From NCBI GenBank assembly GCA_030762935.1, contig CM060900.1, positions 392,077,632-392,141,631 on the forward strand: DNA of 64,000 bases, written 5' to 3'. The notes below the pieces were generated by a model. It did no database searches. It saw nothing but the letters and a program-made list of their open reading frames with translations, and was not told the DNA's origin. Position 1 is the first letter of the stretch. Each line of letters starts with the position of its first letter. The position numbers and the translations under genes are program-made. Source of the stretch: Hymenopus coronatus. Taxonomy: Eukaryota; Arthropoda; Insecta; Mantodea; Hymenopodidae. This document shows positions 8,819 through 22,137 of this stretch, piece after piece.

Positions 8819-11189
8819 CAGTACACCCTACTCGTATATCGTAACTTTCAGGGGAATATCCTCTAGTTATTCCGGATAAATCTGCTAATTTTACATGTAC
8901 ATTTTTATTAATTTCCTGTAGGTAAAACATTATAGGTTGCGAGAAGCAGTTGTTTGTTTAGATGGATTGGGTAATGTGAGTGTCGCCTCCATCAACCGAG
9001 TTTTCAAATCAAGCAGCTGTTTAGTGCGTTAAGGATCTAAACGAATAGTTCCTAGAATTTTACTGCATTTACTGAATACAAACATTAGTATACGCCAAAC
9101 GACGACTACCAGCTCTATAACCATGACCTCGACAGTGGTAATGATGATGAAAGCATTTGTACCTGCAATTAACTGTGTCCGTCAGATTTACTCAACGAAT
9201 TTTTAAACATAAAATGCAAAATGCTTTATTTCCTTTGGGTGCAAAGAAAATCATTTTTTCCCCTTCAACATGAAATATGCGTTTATACCACACTTAGAAT
9301 GCGCCATGACGAGCTTCCAACCGACCCTGTATACTAATAGTTACGCAAGGAGACATGCTTGTCACATACTAACTTCCACAATGACATATTTTGTACTTGT
9401 GGTTCCTGTGTCAGTAAATGTCTATGCCAGGGCACCAGAAGGATACGAAAATGTGCCCTTGTTTGCTAGTGACGCTTATATGTAATCTCAACTTAGCAAA
9501 TTTAAACTTTAATAATAGTGCTGCCTTCTGGGCAATTTTCCTGCTGTTTCAAATATACGAAGTGGTAAAGCACTCCGCGAATTATACTTTATTTTGTTCC
9601 ATTTTTAATCTAAATCTGATGTTGATAGTATATTATTTGCACCATACTTATATCCAATGAGCCGATGATAAGGTATTTTTGCCATACCTATATTCAGTGA
9701 TGGCTGCTGTAAAAGAACAAAAATAACGCAGATTCGGCGTGTGAAAAAACGGGAACAATTCCAGAGACAGGACCAAAGAAGCGTCAAGATTTATGCAATG
9801 GGTAGAAATTTCTGAGAGAATTTCAAATGACTTTAGTCAGTTCTATTCTGAAGATCCCAAACTATACGCGTTATGCAGAGAGACAAATGAAGGAGATGAA
9901 AACGGGAGTGTCCACAGGTGCGAAGGAACCTCTTGTAACTTCATTAATTTTTCCATCTAGTCTTCTGGCAATGGACATTTTACGAACGATGCGAGGCTGA
10001 CTCAATAACTATTCTCGATGGAGCGTGCGTGTTACTGGCAAAGATCCGCGCCTACCGGGAGTCGCAGGAAATGCCTACATTATAGATCAAGACACTGGGC
10101 ATTATTGCCACGCACCTGTCTCTATGTAGGCATTACATAATGCTTCGTGTGACCTATATACCTAGATTAAAATGTTCTACAAAGGCGCTTTAAGTGCTTG
10201 CTTAGTGTGTTAAAAAGAACAGGTAATCGTCCTGTTTTTATAATTCTAACTGAAATGAGATTACCTTCTATTTATCCTAAATCTCATTAAACTAAACGTC
10301 TTCATATTTGGTATTCCAAAATACAGAATCTAAAACTGGAAGTTGCATTTGTAATGAATAAGTATCTCAATATAAAACTCGGTATGAGCAATTCTCGATA
10401 GTGGCGTTATTAAACTAGTTTAAATTTCTGGTAATATATGCCTGAAGTGTAGTTCGGGAAACCTATATGCTTGCCAAATACTAGGTTAATCTACTCTGTT
10501 CAACCTAATATATTAGAAATGCTCCCTTTTAATAAGAATTAAGCTTTTGAGGATATATGTATCCATTTGGCTATTGTATTCTGAGCTGCACAAGTTTATT
10601 ACGAGATCAGATACTGTCCAGCATGGTTATGACTACACCTAAGCTCCAGTGTGTTTTAATGTATTCTAAACTTAATTAAAGTAGCATGCTCCTTGTAACG
10701 CTTGTCGAAAATCACACTCACAGAAACAAAAGCGTATACCTCTAAAGAACTTCACTGCTTTTATAGCTTGTTGGAAGCATAAATTACAGTCGGCTTGCTA
10801 ATTGTAGTTTATGATAAAGAATTAATTGGAAACTGAGAGTACGCCTGGGTATCGAGGTTTGGACTTTTATACTTCCCTTAAATATCACTGATTTTCAAGG
10901 CTACGTACTCGCGGTAAAAACACGAGGGGTATTGACTTTGTCAGGGCGCTGCAATCATTTGATACCTGTTTACTGAAACAGCGAAATAGCGCACAGTAAC
11001 AGAGCACAAATGAAGCATCCAAGAGCTGGGTTTATCTTGATCCGAAATGTCGCTTGATTAACTATAACTGTAATTGCACAAGTACATAACCTTAATGCTG
11101 TCATGTGCCTTACCTATGTAATTATTTGCTGTAATTAACTAAATCTAATCTAGTCAACTAAACATTATCTTCTGTAATTCCCCTCTATC
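6543..11189. other. Long AT-rich stretch without recognised genes
   Basis: Only simple repeats stand out: an A tract near 8321-8340, an ATT/AAT run at about 8627-8657 and the (GA)n tract at 8768-8816. A short inverted pair, ATGCCTACAT (about 10070) and ATGTAGGCAT (about 10124), is also present. Open frames are short and none resembles a known protein. Confidence 0.5.
8768..8816 (+). repeat. (GA)n microsatellite
   Basis: About 24 uninterrupted GA dinucleotides, preceded by a pyrimidine-rich TTTCTTCTTTT. Confidence 0.97.
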
Positions 11190-12010
11190 AGTCATTATTG
11201 GGTACACAAATTACTCTTACGAAAGTCTGTTTTCCTATCTACTCCATTTTAATTGAGATGGATAACAATAATAACCACATTACACATTTCGTTACAGATA
11301 CGGAGAGAATAGTGTAGTCAAATGTTTTAGAAGTGGACACTATATGTTGGACTTAACTTGCAAGTTGTATCCATTACATCGTGATAGGCAATTGAAAAGC
11401 AACAGGAATTTAAAGGCATGAATAAGTAACGAGCGATTCGAACCTTTAATAGTGAATATTTCAGAAATAGCTGATGCCACAATATGTTATTTGAAATAAA
11501 TAGTGCGTTTTTGAGAGATCTACTCTTTTTGCACAGCAACATTTTCGTCTATCGTTTAAACTTTTCCCGTTGTAGAAGATTATATAAATTTCCTTCCGAC
11601 AGAAGAGGTTTTCACAACCTAATCCTCGAAATTCAAAATATACATTTTTTTTGCCATGTAAATATTTTAACATGTGGTTTGTTATAAAATCATTAGAGCC
11701 ATTTTTTTTTCAGAAAATTCGAATTGTGAAAAAAAAAAAAAAACTAAATAAAATTCTTCATGTAAGCGGTAGTTGAGGGTGGGAGTATGTTTTTGAAAAT
11801 CTTCGCGTCTCATATTTGGAAGGTACTGAACTTAGCTACCAAATTTGGTATTTATTCCTAATTTAATTCTAATTTAAGCCGCTCTCACACTCGGGCCTTT
11901 ATCTAAAATGTTTGTGTTTATTCAGGGACCCTCAATATGTATTTCCGGTGAAATTTCTGTAGCGAATTTTTATGCGAAATGCAATACCTTCTTTATCTAC
12001 CGATTGCGTG
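11190..12010 (-). repeat. ATR repeat family, copy 4
   Basis: This long copy covers most of the family. Its first part matches 2590-3300, and its second part matches the copy at 13.6-14.5 kb, including TATTCAGGGACC, GTATTTCCGGTGAAATTTCTG and the end near CTTTATCTACC. It therefore links the copies into one family. It has no protein-coding signal. Confidence 0.75.
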
Positions 12011-12084
12011 GAAGTGAAATTTAAAGGAACAAGATTGAGATCTTGATTATGAGCTATCGATCTGAAGAACCTGCCGTAAAAGAA

Positions 12085-12200
12085 ATGAAGCTGAGAAACC
12101 CCAGGGTAGTTTAAGCTTAGAGTTACGTGACATCGAATAAGGAAACCTTGGGATAAAGTTTCCTCCAAATGAGATTCGAACTCGGGGATACTAATATCCA
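12085..12200 (-). mobile_element. Possible SINE head fragment
   Basis: On the minus strand the text reads GAGTTCGAATCTC followed by a segment like that near 22000 (TTTGGAGGAAACT here). The B-box-like motif is the only firm signal, so this is tentative. Confidence 0.35.
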
Positions 12201-13621
12201 TTAAATCAAAGAAAAATAAACAAAATACAGGACAAGCATAGTATAAATAATTAGAAACTAATGAATTCATATAAAACACGAGGGTTAAAGGCGTGCATGC
12301 CACCCCTATACCAAGAATGTAAGTTGATGGAACAAAAGAATAGGAATCTCTGTATAAAATGTAGTTAATATTGGATGGTTTAGGATGACCCCCCCCCCCA
12401 AATCGTTAAAATTCAACCTTAGAACTGTCAAGAAGCAACGTGTAATATTTTCCTTTATACGTACATCCTTCGATACATATCTAATGTATATTCATTTTAA
12501 TTCAACAAAATGTTGATTCATAATAAATTGAAGTATAAATCTGGTTTCGGAGACTGAAACATACTTGCAAACAATGTATATACTGAAAAATATTACATAT
12601 TTTGATTTATTTTAAACCTGAAGCGGCCTTCAGTTATGAAATACTTTTTCTTTGGGTTTACCTTCATAAAATGTTAAGTCGTTATCAAGATATAATCGTA
12701 ATACAGTTATGAGGCCAGCCATTTAACACGTTGATAGGATTGAACAGTAATGCAGATTATACGTTGTAATATCAAACTTCCAAATAGCTAAGAAGATATG
12801 ATATACAGTTCTTAGAGAAAAAAACAACAAAAAAACATCGAGACAGGTTTGCTTGGCTGAAGAGAATTTAAATCCATTTAGCAGAACTTATTAGCAGGGT
12901 TTAGTAAGTAAGCCATTAAGTTAGGTAAGCACCGAGGCTCTTGGCGAGGGAAGATTGGAGCGACTGCGATCATGCAGCATTCTATAAACTTAAAAAAAAA
13001 AAATTGAACACTTGAGAACACTACACCCTGCTTCAAAAACCAGTATATCGGTATTAATGAGTATCGTAAGAAAGCAAATGTATGTTTAGCTATTTGTAGT
13101 ATGCAATAAAGTTACTTCATTATTTAGTTAAAGTAAACGCACAGAAATTTGAATTCATAGTTTTTCTTTTACATCATGGGATTTACAATGGATAATGTAT
13201 TTTCACAATACATGAAACATATATGCAATTATCACGTAAAATGTTCGTGTATTTAAAAAAGAAAAAACTAGGTTCTATATCACCCGAAGTAGTTGGAGCA
13301 AATAAAACAAAGAAGTATCGGACTTTCTTGTGATTCCCTGCCTAATTAATGCATCGTTATTTTTATACATCTTCACTAGAATATTTTAAAGCTTGTCACC
13401 CATTCATTTAGCGTTCCAGCCTATACCTTACTCAGCGTTTCTGAAACTTCTATTATTCCCTAAAGATATTCTGATGTTTTTAGTGTAGATGCTTGAAGAT
13501 AACTGTTATTTTTAGCTGCAACATTACAGAAATGATGCTAAATTTGTGAAAGATCTTAAAATAACGGTGAAGTTATTTCCTTTGCTGCACATATAGCGGC
13601 GAAAATCTCTCGTAGAGATTG
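12201..13621. other. Unassigned AT-rich DNA
   Basis: No gene or repeat is recognised apart from a short C-run at about 12391-12400. Confidence 0.5.
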
Positions 13622-14490
13622 TGTCAAAAATACGATGTATTCCATTCACATGACTTTCTCTGCAACAAATTAAGTTAAAAAGCTTATGCTTATATTTACT
13701 TCATGCTAATCGAGAAACAATTGACATAAATAGTCTTATTACTTGTTTCCTTGCGAGTAGAAGCGAAATAAGGGAATACCATAGGTTAAGGTGATAGTCA
13801 AAAGCTGGTTGCTATGTGACTGAAGTTCCTTTGTTTGTATGGACAGGAGTTGACAAATTCCTGTATGAGAAAAGTATAAGTTTTTTCAAAGCTGAAACCA
13901 TAAACAAGGAATATCTAAAAAAAAAACAATTAACTCCACGAAAACACAGATATAACATAGATTGAGGGTTTTAACTTGCTCTACATTTTTTGGGTGGTAA
14001 GTTTTTTCCCCATCTCTTCCGGTTTAGCAGTTATGCAAAATTCCGTAAAATCCATCCAGAATAAAGTAGTCTTCAGAGGCTATTCCCAGAAAATTCAATA
14101 TATACATTTTATTTGTCCGGTAAATATCTTTAATACACGATATTGTAATCAAAATCGTTAGCTTTTTTGAGAAAATCAACATTTTCGAAAAACGTTCCGA
14201 GTAATGAGTAGTTGGGGGTGGGGGGATTTTCTTGAAAGTCTTCGTGTCGCATCCTTGGAAGATACCAAACTTAAATACCAAGTTTGGTATTCAACGGTCT
14301 TTTCATTTTTGAGCTATGCTGTCCACAGACAGACAGACACACACACACACAGACCTTTTTCCAAAACTTTTTTTTATTCAGAGAACGCAAAAAATGTATT
14401 TCCGGTGAAATCTCTGTATCAAATTTTTGGGTGCACTACAATATCTTCGCTATACACTATGTACATAGTACGTGTAGAGCAAGTAAAATT
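13622..14490 (-). repeat. ATR repeat family, copy 5 (left arm of a large inverted repeat)
   Basis: This copy is nearly full length and is the reverse complement of 15767-16645. Shared landmarks include CATGACTTTCTCT, the AGCTGGTTGCTATGTGACTG block, ACATTTTTTGG, TTATGCAAAATTCCGT, TAGTCTTCAGAGGCTATTC, a (CA)n stretch at about 14338-14352 and GTATTTCCGGTGAAATCTCTG. Similarity between the two arms is high by eye. Confidence 0.85.
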
Positions 14491-15277
14491 GTGTCATATC
14501 GAGCTTAGTATACTGCAGTCTTGTAGCCTTGATGGTTTCTCTATTTGTGCTGAAGTTTCCTACCAAATTGCGCCACAGACAATGGTAATTGTGGTGATTT
14601 TAATGTGTGAATCTTTATTTTATGCATTTTGTCATAGTTTTGCAATAATTTTATGCAGTGAATAAATGGAAGGGTTTGGTCTACGAACAGTTCCCGTAAG
14701 CTGCTGACATATATTTTTAAATTTAAAATATTTAGCATTTATAGAGCTACATATATATTTCGACATTTTATTTCAGTAAGGTAGGCCATGTAATTAATGT
14801 GAAAGTGTGCGTGAAGTAATTTCTGTTCATGGAAAACCTGATCCTCTCGCCGGAATAGTGGACAATTCATACATATTTAATGTTATGCATCAATATGCCA
14901 AGTAACTTGCCAGACATTTTGGCAGTGAACTGCACGTTAATGAAAAGAATTCTTGCAGCATTAGAAACGTGTTAATTTACTAATAGTTCGGGAAGCTATC
15001 AAATTTCCAACCATACATCTTCTGCCAGAAGGATACACGACATCGCTCATGTACGATAGAAAAGTACATAATTTCCCTTGTTTTATTATTGAACAGATGT
15101 ATGAGAAACATATATTAAAAGTCTCGATGAAAAGAGAAAACCGTGTGAGACACACATTTAATCCCCTTAGTTGACAGGTGTTTCTAGACAAATGTGAATT
15201 CTGACAGAAGAGCTGTTAACCTAAGCTGCTTATGGATTCCCCAAAACAGGCGTGACGGCCGTGCCGCGAAATTCTAT
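14491..15277. other. Loop of the ATR inverted repeat, first part
   Basis: Unassigned AT-rich sequence. No coding region is recognised. Confidence 0.45.
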
Positions 15278-15371
15278 ATGGTATCCATATAACGTTCACA
15301 TAGGCATAGTCACTGTCGGATCGCAGTATGGTATCCATTACTTTTATAACGTTCACACAGGCTAGTCACTG
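15278..15371 (+). repeat. Short tandem duplication
   Basis: Two imperfect direct copies lie next to each other: TATGGTATCCAT, ATAACGTTCACA and TAGTCACTG occur in the same order twice (about 15279-15318 and 15326-15370), with small insertions between the shared blocks. Confidence 0.75.
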
Positions 15372-15377
15372 CAAATG

Positions 15378-15590
15378 TTAAAGGCGTGTTATTTATGGAC
15401 GCTCTTTAACTACTGTGGTTCTCAGCGTCCCATTCTAAATTGGGCGTGAAAGACCACTTAATTTTGCTCTGTCAGGCTTGAGGTTCTTTCACGTGCCGTA
15501 AATCTACGACACGGGACCAAAGGCTTTACTTCACTTCCGAAGGAAACCATGCTAAGGATTTTACACCCGAAAAATCGCATATGTTATAGG
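15378..15590 (-). mobile_element. tRNA-derived SINE (family S2), head lacking
   Basis: This copy matches the S2 body in minus orientation: TTATTTATGGACGCTC, CTTAATTTTGCTC, TTCACGTGCCGTAAATCTAC, GACACGGGACCAA, CATGCTAAGG and ACACCCGAAAAATC. The tRNA-like head expected to the right is missing, so this copy is truncated at what would be its 5' end. Confidence 0.8.
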
Positions 15591-15766
15591 ATATGTTGCC
15601 CTCTATCCACACATTTCTGGGATCTTCTCGGGAAATTTTCATTCAAAACTGAGAATCCAATATCTGAAATTGAGTGAACTTCTCTCCTGATGTTTTCTTT
15701 CAGTTCTTCGTATGTATAAATTTAATATATGTATATGTGTACTTTTGCATACCCTTATTACTTTCT

Positions 15767-16645
15767 CCATACGTACTATGTATATAGTGTAGGTATATAG
15801 GACGTATTTAATTCCACCCAAAAATTCGATACCGAGATTTCAACGGAAATACATGTTTTAGGACCCCCTGAATCCAAAAAAAAAGCATTTTCAGAAAAAG
15901 GTCCGTGTGTGTATGCCTGTGGACAGCATAGCCCAAAAATGAAAACACCGCTAAATACCAAACGTTGTATTTAAGTTTGCTATCTTCCAAGGATGCGACA
16001 CGAAGATTTTCAAGAAAATTCCCCTACCCCCACTACCCTTTACTGAAACTTTTTTCGAAATTTTTTATTTTCTCAAAAATGGCTCTAACGATTTTGATTA
16101 AAATATCGTATAGTAAAGGTATTTACACCACAAATGAAATGTATATCTTGAATTTTCTGAGAATAGCCTCTGAAGACTACTTTATTCTGGATGAGCTTTA
16201 CGGAATTTTGCATAACTGTTTACACCGTAAGAGATAGAAAAAAACTTACCACACCAAAAATGTAGAGCACATTAAAACACACCAATTACGTTATATACAT
16301 TTTTTTTCGTGGAGATGTTAATTTTTTTTTTTTTTTTTTTTTTAGATATTCTTTGTTTTTGGTCTCAGCTTTAAAAAAAACTTATACTTCTCTCATACAG
16401 GAATTTGTCAACTTCTGTCCATACAAACAAAGGAACTTCAGTCACATAGCAACCAGCTTTTGACTCTCACTTTAACGTATGGTATTCCCTTATTTCGGTT
16501 CTACTTACAAGGAAGCAAGTAATAAGGCTACTTCAGCTAATTTTTTTCTTGATTAGCATGAAGTAAATAAAACCATAAGCTTTTTAACATAATTTGTTGC
16601 TGAAATGTAGAGAAAGTCATGTGAATGGAACACATCAGATTTTTT
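15767..16645 (+). repeat. ATR repeat family, copy 6 (right arm of a large inverted repeat)
   Basis: This copy is nearly full length, in plus orientation. It begins near ACTTTCTCCATACGTA and ends near GTAGAGAAAGTCATG, so the ends carry a short inverted motif (ACTTTCTCY / RGAGAAAGT). It contains a poly(T) run at 16321-16343. Frames in it (for example 15965-16237) are fortuitous: the same codons are not preserved in other copies. Confidence 0.85.
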
Positions 16646-17629
16646 TTCTAGACCCCTCACATAAATTAAAATCGCATACAATTAAAAAGGAGATCCTGGG
16701 TGGTATAATCCTTTACTAATTGCCTTATCTTCAAAATTTAACTCGATGAAATTTAGTAGCTCATCTGCTCTCTCTATGCGCAGCGGCAAGTCTTGTTGGA
16801 AAAATCTATATTGACATTCAGTTTTGGTCAGCTGTTGGAAAAAATGGTGCAAATCATTACTGCATCTCTCTGCATTTACTGTCCAGAAAAAACGCCGCTA
16901 TTTCTGTGTTGTGCAAGGGAATCTTTAAAGTCGGGTTTCTATTTGCTTCAGTATCTGCTGTTTTGCAACAAAACATAACCAAGTAAATCTATTCATTTGC
17001 CAGAGAATAATATTAATTTGAATCATTTACTCTGTTATAGACATTTCACAATATCCAATTACAAAAATTTACCTGACTGATGATCACGTGAAAGATAGTT
17101 TCTGCAACAAACCCCATATTTTGTAAGAACCAAAAAATCTATGGATGGAAGAGGACAACATTTAAAACACATCTTTTGAAAAGCTATGAGTCTATCCTGT
17201 AATTGTAACTTAGCTATGAGAATATGAGGCAGCTGCGCTGATAGTCAAAAGTTCATGACTGTTCGGGCAGGGGTTGGAGCTGCGCGCAAGTCGCCGTGCG
17301 GTGGCCACAATATGAAAGAGGAACGCTATAGTAAATTGGCGTTACTGTTGAGCAAGTAGCAATTTGCATACCTGCGGTAACTGCTCTAATCTCCTCGCAC
17401 TGCTGAAGTGTTAACGATATATATTTCGGGATGAAAATAGTGATTAGCTTCACTGCCGTTGGCATTGCGAAGCCATGATACCACGCCTCCCCGTGCTGTT
17501 TAATGGTACCCATGGCTGAAACTTGGTCCAACAATTAAAAAATTGGCTACATTCATAAAACTTTTTGAACTTTCAATTTCGCATTAAAACGTTCGCCCTC
17601 AGACTCGTTTAAAGCCCTTATGACCATTT
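16646..17629. other. Unassigned DNA
   Basis: No coding region is recognised. The minus-strand frame at 17253-17534 has no domain I know and no clear splice sites. Confidence 0.45.
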
Positions 17630-17945
17630 AAATGCCCTAGAGCACACGGCAGGACGACCTGTATCAGGTGGCTTGTATTTGACATATGCTGATATCCATT
17701 CTATTAGTATAGTTGTAGAATTCAACGGGGCTATTTCAAGTAAAAGCCGGGCAATGGAGAACTGGCTGAGCGGCCTACATTTTACCCCTCGCAATGAGCG
17801 GGACCCGTTCACCGACTCCGCTGATAAGCATGAGGGATAAAATGAAGGTCGCTCAGCTAGTTCCCCACTTGTTTTAATTTGAATTAGCCCCGTTGAGTTC
17901 TGCGACCCGTTTAACGCACGAAGGGATACTTAAACACGTCAATTA
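17630..17945 (+). repeat. Palindrome-containing repeat (family P), copy 2
   Basis: The core is an inverted repeat with arms of about 75 bp (17715-17789 and 17829-17903): GAATTCAACGGGGCTA faces TAGCCCCGTTGAGTTC, and GGCTGAGCGGCCTACATTTT faces AAAATGAAGGTCGCTCAGC. Flanks on both sides also match the copy at 3960-4260. It is likely a small non-autonomous DNA transposon, with no coding capacity. Confidence 0.8.
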
Positions 17946-20900
17946 GAGACAGTTGGTTTACTTGGTGTTTACTTCCAATGCATTTTCCTCTGCTTTGATT
18001 TTTCGTACACCCACATTAAACGTTGTCCATAAATGGAATTTGCAGTCAGTCTTATTCAAATGTTTGCCAGAACATAGAATAAATAAAATAACTGTAATAT
18101 AGCTTTTACTGCAGTTTTAAATTGCTCAAGATATGACACACTTATATGACCAGTGAAAAGTAAATAAGTATATTTAAATGATTAAAACACTTTTATGAAA
18201 TCATCAGCATAGTGAAACAAACATTTGTTATTTTTGTGTAGTAGTATCTAAATAGTATGATAGCTTTTTGTTCATAATTAAGATCTGCATCCTGTTGAGT
18301 AGTTGACTAACATTTGAAGCAAAGCTCGTTTTTATAAAAAAATTATTAAACGTATCTGCTGAAACTTAAAACACACTTAGAATTGTTGTAGAGGAGCAAC
18401 TGTCAAAAATTTGAGTACATTTAGCTAAAAACGAAAATATTTAGACATTTCACAATGGGTACCGTGAAACTCTTAACCGCTCTCGTAAGGAACGCTACCC
18501 TCCTTCAAAACTGAAACTGCTTTGGTCCAGTGTTTTATTTGGGCCGTTTATGTTTGAGCTTTATAGCGGTCATATTTGTGGTCGGCGCGTTAAGTGGATC
18601 TTTGATATCGTCAGCTTCTGCACAGACATGCACAACATTGCGGGGGATGCAATGCTTTGATCAACTCCCACGGATACGCGATCAGCCGGTGTGACAAATT
18701 TAACTACATCTACTGTTTAAGTGTTCTTGGAGTTGGTGTGCTGGACTGAGAACTTCTTTTCGTTATATTGCTTTAAACCTACACTTGAGGTGTTAGCTAT
18801 AAAACGCACTATCTGGTGTAGGCAAAATGTGTTGAAAATGCTCTAGAATGCCTTTCTCCGCGTGTGTAAGGGAAATAAATTGAGATTAAACAGTTTGAAA
18901 TGCAGAAACATGTGAATCCTGTTGGGGGAAAGTAAGCAACTGCAAAGCTTAACTCCCGCTTTTTTCGCTTTGGTGCGAGGAATTTGTCACTTTTTAGACG
19001 GAATTTTTGCTTAAAAATAAGTTTATTTGGCACTGGAACGTGGCATTTATCATACGTACATAGGGGGCTCACAGGATGTAACACAAGCTGCGGTTCTTGG
19101 CAGGCACTTGGACTGGGCCGACCGCCTCAAATGTCTATTATTGGAGTTCATTCACAAGAGCCAGGTGGAGGAATGTTTTGGACCCCATCCGGTCCTCTGC
19201 CTGCCCTGCACAACCCATTTCCCTCTTCAATCTTTTTCGGGACGCAGCATAACCATGTCCGATATCTCGTCATATGGCCAAGCATCTTGCTACTACATCA
19301 TCTAGTTAACATTGCCTTCATGCATTCTACATCTGATGGAGGATTTTGTGCCCTTGTTTAACCTGAATTATGAATTCTTTTCTTTCTGGTTTAGAACTTC
19401 GGTGTAATTTTCTGTATTTTAATTTCTCATTTTACAGCATTTAATTTCCCAGTACTCGTGAAATAACTCATTAAATTAAGAATGATGAGCATGCTTTTGA
19501 ATGTAATTCTGTAAGGCAACAGGCTGATTAATTAACTGTAACTGTATTATAATAATCTAGCCACTGAGCTACGTTATAAATATTTCAGTAATATGGTTCT
19601 ATTCATATTAGTTGTTTTCAATCGAAAATAAACTAAATTACATTTTTTATTTGTTTTTATAGCTTACTAATGCAACATTTATCACTGCGTGTTTTCAGAG
19701 GGAATACTTTGAAAGGAGGAATTGAATGAGCTGATTATTATTACTAATATCGTTTTCAATGAGCCAAATTTTATATGGTGCATTAAGTCATTTGGCACTT
19801 CATTCAAAGACCACGTGGCAGTCCATATGACACTAAAAGCTTTATAAATTGCTCTCATTTCCCTTCGAATATAGTATACTAATACTTGGAGCAAACTGCT
19901 GCCGGTAAACCACTTCAGCTGAATATTTTCATCTAGGCACGCTTTAACAAAAAATTAATAAAGAAAAAGTCTGGCCATAGGCATCAAATTTTAGAAGCGT
20001 TGTCGTGAGCGTTGGTTTTGTGGCATTCGCCCACTTTTGTAGACACCTATAGATGACGATCATGAAATAGGATTTTGAGGAGCAGTAAAGTTTTTATCAG
20101 CAGTAAAGTTTTCTAGACCACGCTGCACTGAATTATAGTATGGAACAAAAGAATAGCTAAAATGCATTTGCTTGCTTATGTCCAGCAATACATTTTCTGA
20201 CGATAATGACAGCAGGTATTAGCTTACAGCTAAACCTACTTTTTGCTGAAATTAAGCGGCCGTATCTTAAATTCAAACCAACCTGCTTGTTGAAGCAGAT
20301 ATATTATTAAAGAAAACCTGTTTATGACGTTCGTAATGTAATTTGCGTATTGTAGCGCTGGCATTTGAACGTATGTGATATGAAATTTTGCGCATTAAGG
20401 ATTCAAAAAGTCACAAAATGTCAGTTGTAACGTAAATTTGTCAATACGACTGCACAGTATAAGATATTATTTGTATTCCCCTGCCTCATCATTTCTTTGT
20501 GGCGAAGTAAAATCACCACCATACCTTTAGTGTGGCCTAAATCAATAACTGTCCCAGTTTTTCTTTGCTAAAGAGCAAAATTATTGTGCATTAACAATCA
20601 ACCTTTGCTATGACATGTCTAAATTACTAGACATCTCATTTCAGCCAGAGAGGACGAAAAATGCCCAAAACAACAACGTCCACCATATTCTGGGGAAGTA
20701 GTCGGAAAGAAACTTGGAGAACAGCACGGGTTGCAGCACCTACTCAATCTGTAACCCATTCCAAATATCTGTGCTGAGCGACGGAACTGAGAAATTGTTG
20801 TTCCTTCTCGTGAGGAAAGCCAAGTTTCTCGCCCGTTATCAAGATGTTCCGGTTGTAATACTGGCCTATTGTACTCATCCTGCGTAGTGAATGAACTGTC

Positions 20901-21790
20901 CAGCTCATTAGTAAAGCATTTACAAGAAACATGAATGGGACTGGAAGGTTGCGGCCTTGCCAACTCCTAGAGACCTGTGAATGGATGAATGAACAGAATG
21001 TAAAGTTGGCAAACAATCAGTCAACCCGTAGACAACACAAGAACTGTAGTGGCAGTGTTTGGAGGGGGAAAAACTAACATAAAATGAAAGAGAATAGCAA
21101 TTAAAAGGTTGAGTAGCGTGCCAGAATCACAATAGCTCGGGTTGATGCATGCCGTGTCATGCTGGCACTGCTGGACACCACACACATGCTTCTGTCAGAC
21201 GTGACATACTGCCACAACAACAAGTGTGCTTGTCGAGATTCCCATTGTAGCTTACCCATGGATTTTATCAAGCTCTTAAAAGTGTGCTTTATCTTGTGAA
21301 GCTGTAAATGCCTTTGTTCAATAATAGAATTACCTCTCCATTTTGGAGAAATCGTCTTCTTTAAGGGGGTATTTAGTCCTTAGTGTGCAACATTTGTTTG
21401 GAAATTACATTTATGCATAAATTGCACTTCTTAAAACATTTCCGAAAGAAAATATTGCAAATCTCTTTGATGACGATTATTTCGAAAACGGCTTTAAATA
21501 AGGACTTTAACGCAGAATTATAGAAGTAAATGAATGTAAAAGTGTACATTGAATAAACTTAGTTACTGGTATACCAACATGTTTATAAGAAAATACGTGC
21601 TTTACATTTGAAGACTTCTTGCAATACAAACTGAATATTCGATTTTTCATAGCAAAAATAGTGTACATTTCAAAAACTACGTAATGCTACCAAAACTTAT
21701 GATTTTAATATATGAGATGGGAGTTACACCAGCAGAGAAATGTAAATTGTGGACAGTCGTAAATGGCTGGAACCATAACCACTGTATTTT
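17946..21790. other. Unassigned DNA with two GC-richer patches
   Basis: Patches at about 18520-18730 and 19030-19330 are less AT-rich than the surroundings, but I recognise no protein, tRNA or repeat in them. The minus-strand frames at 20619-20963 and 20744-21016 overlap in two frames and match nothing I know. They could be a decayed coding sequence or an unrecognised repeat. Confidence 0.4.
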
Positions 21791-21799
21791 TGGCTTGCT

Positions 21800-22065
21800 T
21801 TCTGTTTGCTTGGTTGATTGTAGTTTAAAAGACCTTTAACCAGGTAAGACATAGCGGGCTCTGAATGATTAAAATGGTTCAAATGATGCTCAAGTGGTCC
21901 CGGAGTCCTTAAAATATAAGCTTTACCTGACATACGCTTTCTCAAGAAAAACGTAAACCCTGGAGGAAGAAAATCTTACTCGGGTAACTCGCCCTAACCG
22001 AGATTCAAACTCGGGACCTCTTGGATGTAAGACAGGCATGGTACCCCCACAACTTGGAGGTGGAT
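21800..22065 (-). mobile_element. Probable tRNA-derived SINE (unnamed family)
   Basis: On the minus strand, starting near 22065, the text reads TGGGGGTACCATG (A-box-like) and GAGTTTGAATCTCGG (B-box-like) about 50 bp downstream, followed by an extended body. The promoter layout fits a tRNA head, but I see no second convincing full copy in the window. Confidence 0.5.
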
Positions 22066-22137
22066 GTCACCAGTTTTAAACGTTGTAAATAAACACTGAA
22101 ATCAGAATGAAGGTATCCTGGAAAATGTACAGGAAAC

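Noticed and set aside
15776..16237. Frames of 60-90 codons on both strands
   Set aside because: They lie in an ATR copy. The corresponding frames are broken in the other copies, so there is no sign of coding selection.
20619..21016. Minus-strand frames of 90 and 114 codons
   Set aside because: They overlap in different frames and neither shows a known domain. A decayed gene is possible but not supported.
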